From Roseateles_B sp051857535 (GTDB lineage: Bacteria > Pseudomonadota > Gammaproteobacteria > Burkholderiales > Burkholderiaceae_C), in assembly GCF_051857535.1 (NCBI RefSeq), contig NZ_JBPZGY010000005.1, forward strand, positions 124,001-188,000: a stretch of DNA of 64,000 nucleotides, read 5' to 3'. The notes beneath the pieces are model-generated. The model ran no database searches. It had not been told where the DNA came from and worked only from the letters and a program-made list of their open reading frames with translations. Positions 63,253 through 64,000 of this stretch are shown here, in pieces (the stretch's first letter is position 1; each line of letters opens with the position of its first letter). The translations under genes and the position numbers were made by a program.

Positions 63253-63714
63253 ATGCGTCGATGCCAACGCTGGCGGCCAGGGCCGGGCGGGCGAGTCCTT
63301 GTCCTCTGTCGGCTCCTCCTGCCCCTGGCGGTGATGCTGGGGACGCAGGCGGGATGCACGCCCTTCCCGGGGGTGCGGGTGAGCCTCAGCCTGCCCAATG
63401 ACAGCCCGCTCTCGGCGCTGGTCCGCGATCAGTGGATGAGCACGGATCGCGGCCTGGCGGAGCAGGCGCGGCGGCTGCTGCGGGAGCGCCTGGGAGATGG
63501 CGCCCGGCTTCCCTCGCGGGCTGACCTGGAGGCCGTCGGTCTGCGCTGCGAGCCGGCGCCCTTGCTCGCCTGCAGCCATCATTCGGAGATCCGCCGGACG
63601 CCGGTGGGCCCCGTGCCGGCCGCTGGTGCCCGCACGCAGACCGTCACCGTGCAGGTCCTGGCGCAGATCGGTGCGCCCCTGGAATCTCTGGCGGTGCACA
63701 AGACCGAGGACTGA
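63253..63714 (+). CDS. Small exported protein, possible lipoprotein
   Basis: A 153-residue protein with an N-terminal signal (VLCRLLLPLAVMLGTQAGC) that looks like a lipoprotein signal but with a non-standard lipobox (TQAGC). The mature part has no recognised domain. It starts one base after the stop of the cupredoxin-like gene, so they are co-transcribed. Confidence 0.65.
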   Translation: MRRCQRWRPGPGGRVLVLCRLLLPLAVMLGTQAGCTPFPGVRVSLSLPNDSPLSALVRDQWMSTDRGLAEQARRLLRERLGDGARLPSRADLEAVGLRCEPAPLLACSHHSEIRRTPVGPVPAAGARTQTVTVQVLAQIGAPLESLAVHKTED

Positions 63715-63824
63715 GGCCGGTCTGCGATGACGAGGGCCAGGTCTTGCCTGCCGGCGCGCCCGATGGGGCGGTCCAGGGCTGTGCAGAAGGGGGTGATCGA
63801 GAGGTGGGCGTTGAAGGAGGGAAG

Positions 63825-64000
63825 ATGAGCCGAGCCTGTCAGGGTCCGGGGATGGTGCGCGCGCTGCGCTGCCTGCCGCTTGCAACGCTGGCATGGCAGG
63901 TCGTGCTGCCTGCGTACGCCACTGCAGATCCGGACTTCGAACGCATTGATCGCCTGGCGCAAGCCATGCTTCGCCACGACGGCGTCTCGCGCGGCTATCT
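63825..64000 (+). CDS. Exported protein, N-terminal part (runs off the right edge)
   Basis: 58 residues are visible. The N terminus shows a signal peptide ending near YATAD, then DFERIDRLAQAMLRHDGVS. A strong AAGGAGG precedes the ATG by four bases. Nothing more can be said from the visible part. Confidence 0.65.
   Translation, partial: MSRACQGPGMVRALRCLPLATLAWQVVLPAYATADPDFERIDRLAQAMLRHDGVSRGY

Overview
The window reads as chromosomal DNA of a GC-rich betaproteobacterium, most likely Burkholderiales of the Roseateles/Rubrivivax/Leptothrix type. The grounds are a complete dcw cell-wall and division cluster in betaproteobacterial order ending in ftsZ and lpxC, a MurE with the meso-diaminopimelate motif, a PEP-CTERM protein, and large TonB-dependent receptors. 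The species is inferred from gene content and style, not from any search. No rRNA, tRNA, CRISPR array or insertion sequence was seen.

Region 1 (1-11,400, minus strand) is a carbohydrate-uptake locus. It holds the start of a GH1 beta-glucosidase, two MalG/MalF-type permeases, a sugar-binding protein, a tryptophan-halogenase-like flavoprotein, a JmjC/cupin_8 protein, a SapC-family protein, a 998-residue TonB receptor and a LacI-family regulator. Near-identical GAAAGCGCTTTC palindromes lie on the promoter of the binding-protein operon and in front of the receptor gene, with a degenerate copy in front of lacI, so one local regulon is likely.

Region 2 (11,535-32,731, plus strand) is the dcw cluster: mraZ-rsmH-ftsL-ftsI-murE-murF-mraY-murD-ftsW-murG-murC-ddl-ftsQ-ftsA-ftsZ. 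After a terminator come an orphan 7TMR-DISM histidine kinase and lpxC. Most genes overlap by 1-11 bases. A sigma-70 promoter followed by four TGGG-type repeats at exact 10-bp spacing precedes mraZ. MurD carries an unusual acidic Ala/Glu/Pro-rich insertion of about 120 residues.

Region 3 (32,760-37,589) holds a RelA/SpoT-domain protein overlapping a small acidic protein and a small membrane protein, then two half-size ABC exporters of MdlA/MdlB type on the minus strand. Region 4 (38,282-41,862) is an ExeM/NucH-like extracellular nuclease with an RTX tail and a PEP-CTERM protein.

Region 5 (42,032-46,690, minus strand) looks like an island, with visibly lower GC. It is a tight three-gene operon: a STAND-like NTPase with a helical-repeat C terminus, a GT4-like glycosyltransferase with a short helical N-terminal extension, and an alpha/beta hydrolase. 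This is the best candidate in the window for an undescribed system, possibly defence or programmed-death related.

Region 6 (47,067-54,888) contains a lipoprotein/ECF sigma/anti-sigma operon with an ECF-type promoter, then a secreted M9 collagenase divergent from a second TonB receptor. Region 7 (55,084-64,000) is mostly housekeeping: two overlapping DEAD-box helicases (RhlE-like, DbpA), a hydrolase, a LysE exporter, RuvC, a lipoprotein, a CdsA-like and a PlsC-like enzyme, a cupredoxin-like protein, a small exported protein and a truncated gene at the edge.

Across the whole window the 9-mer CAGGTCTTG occurs 13 times on the two strands, far more than composition predicts. Inside genes it falls in several reading frames and often uses rare codons, which suggests a DNA-level signal.
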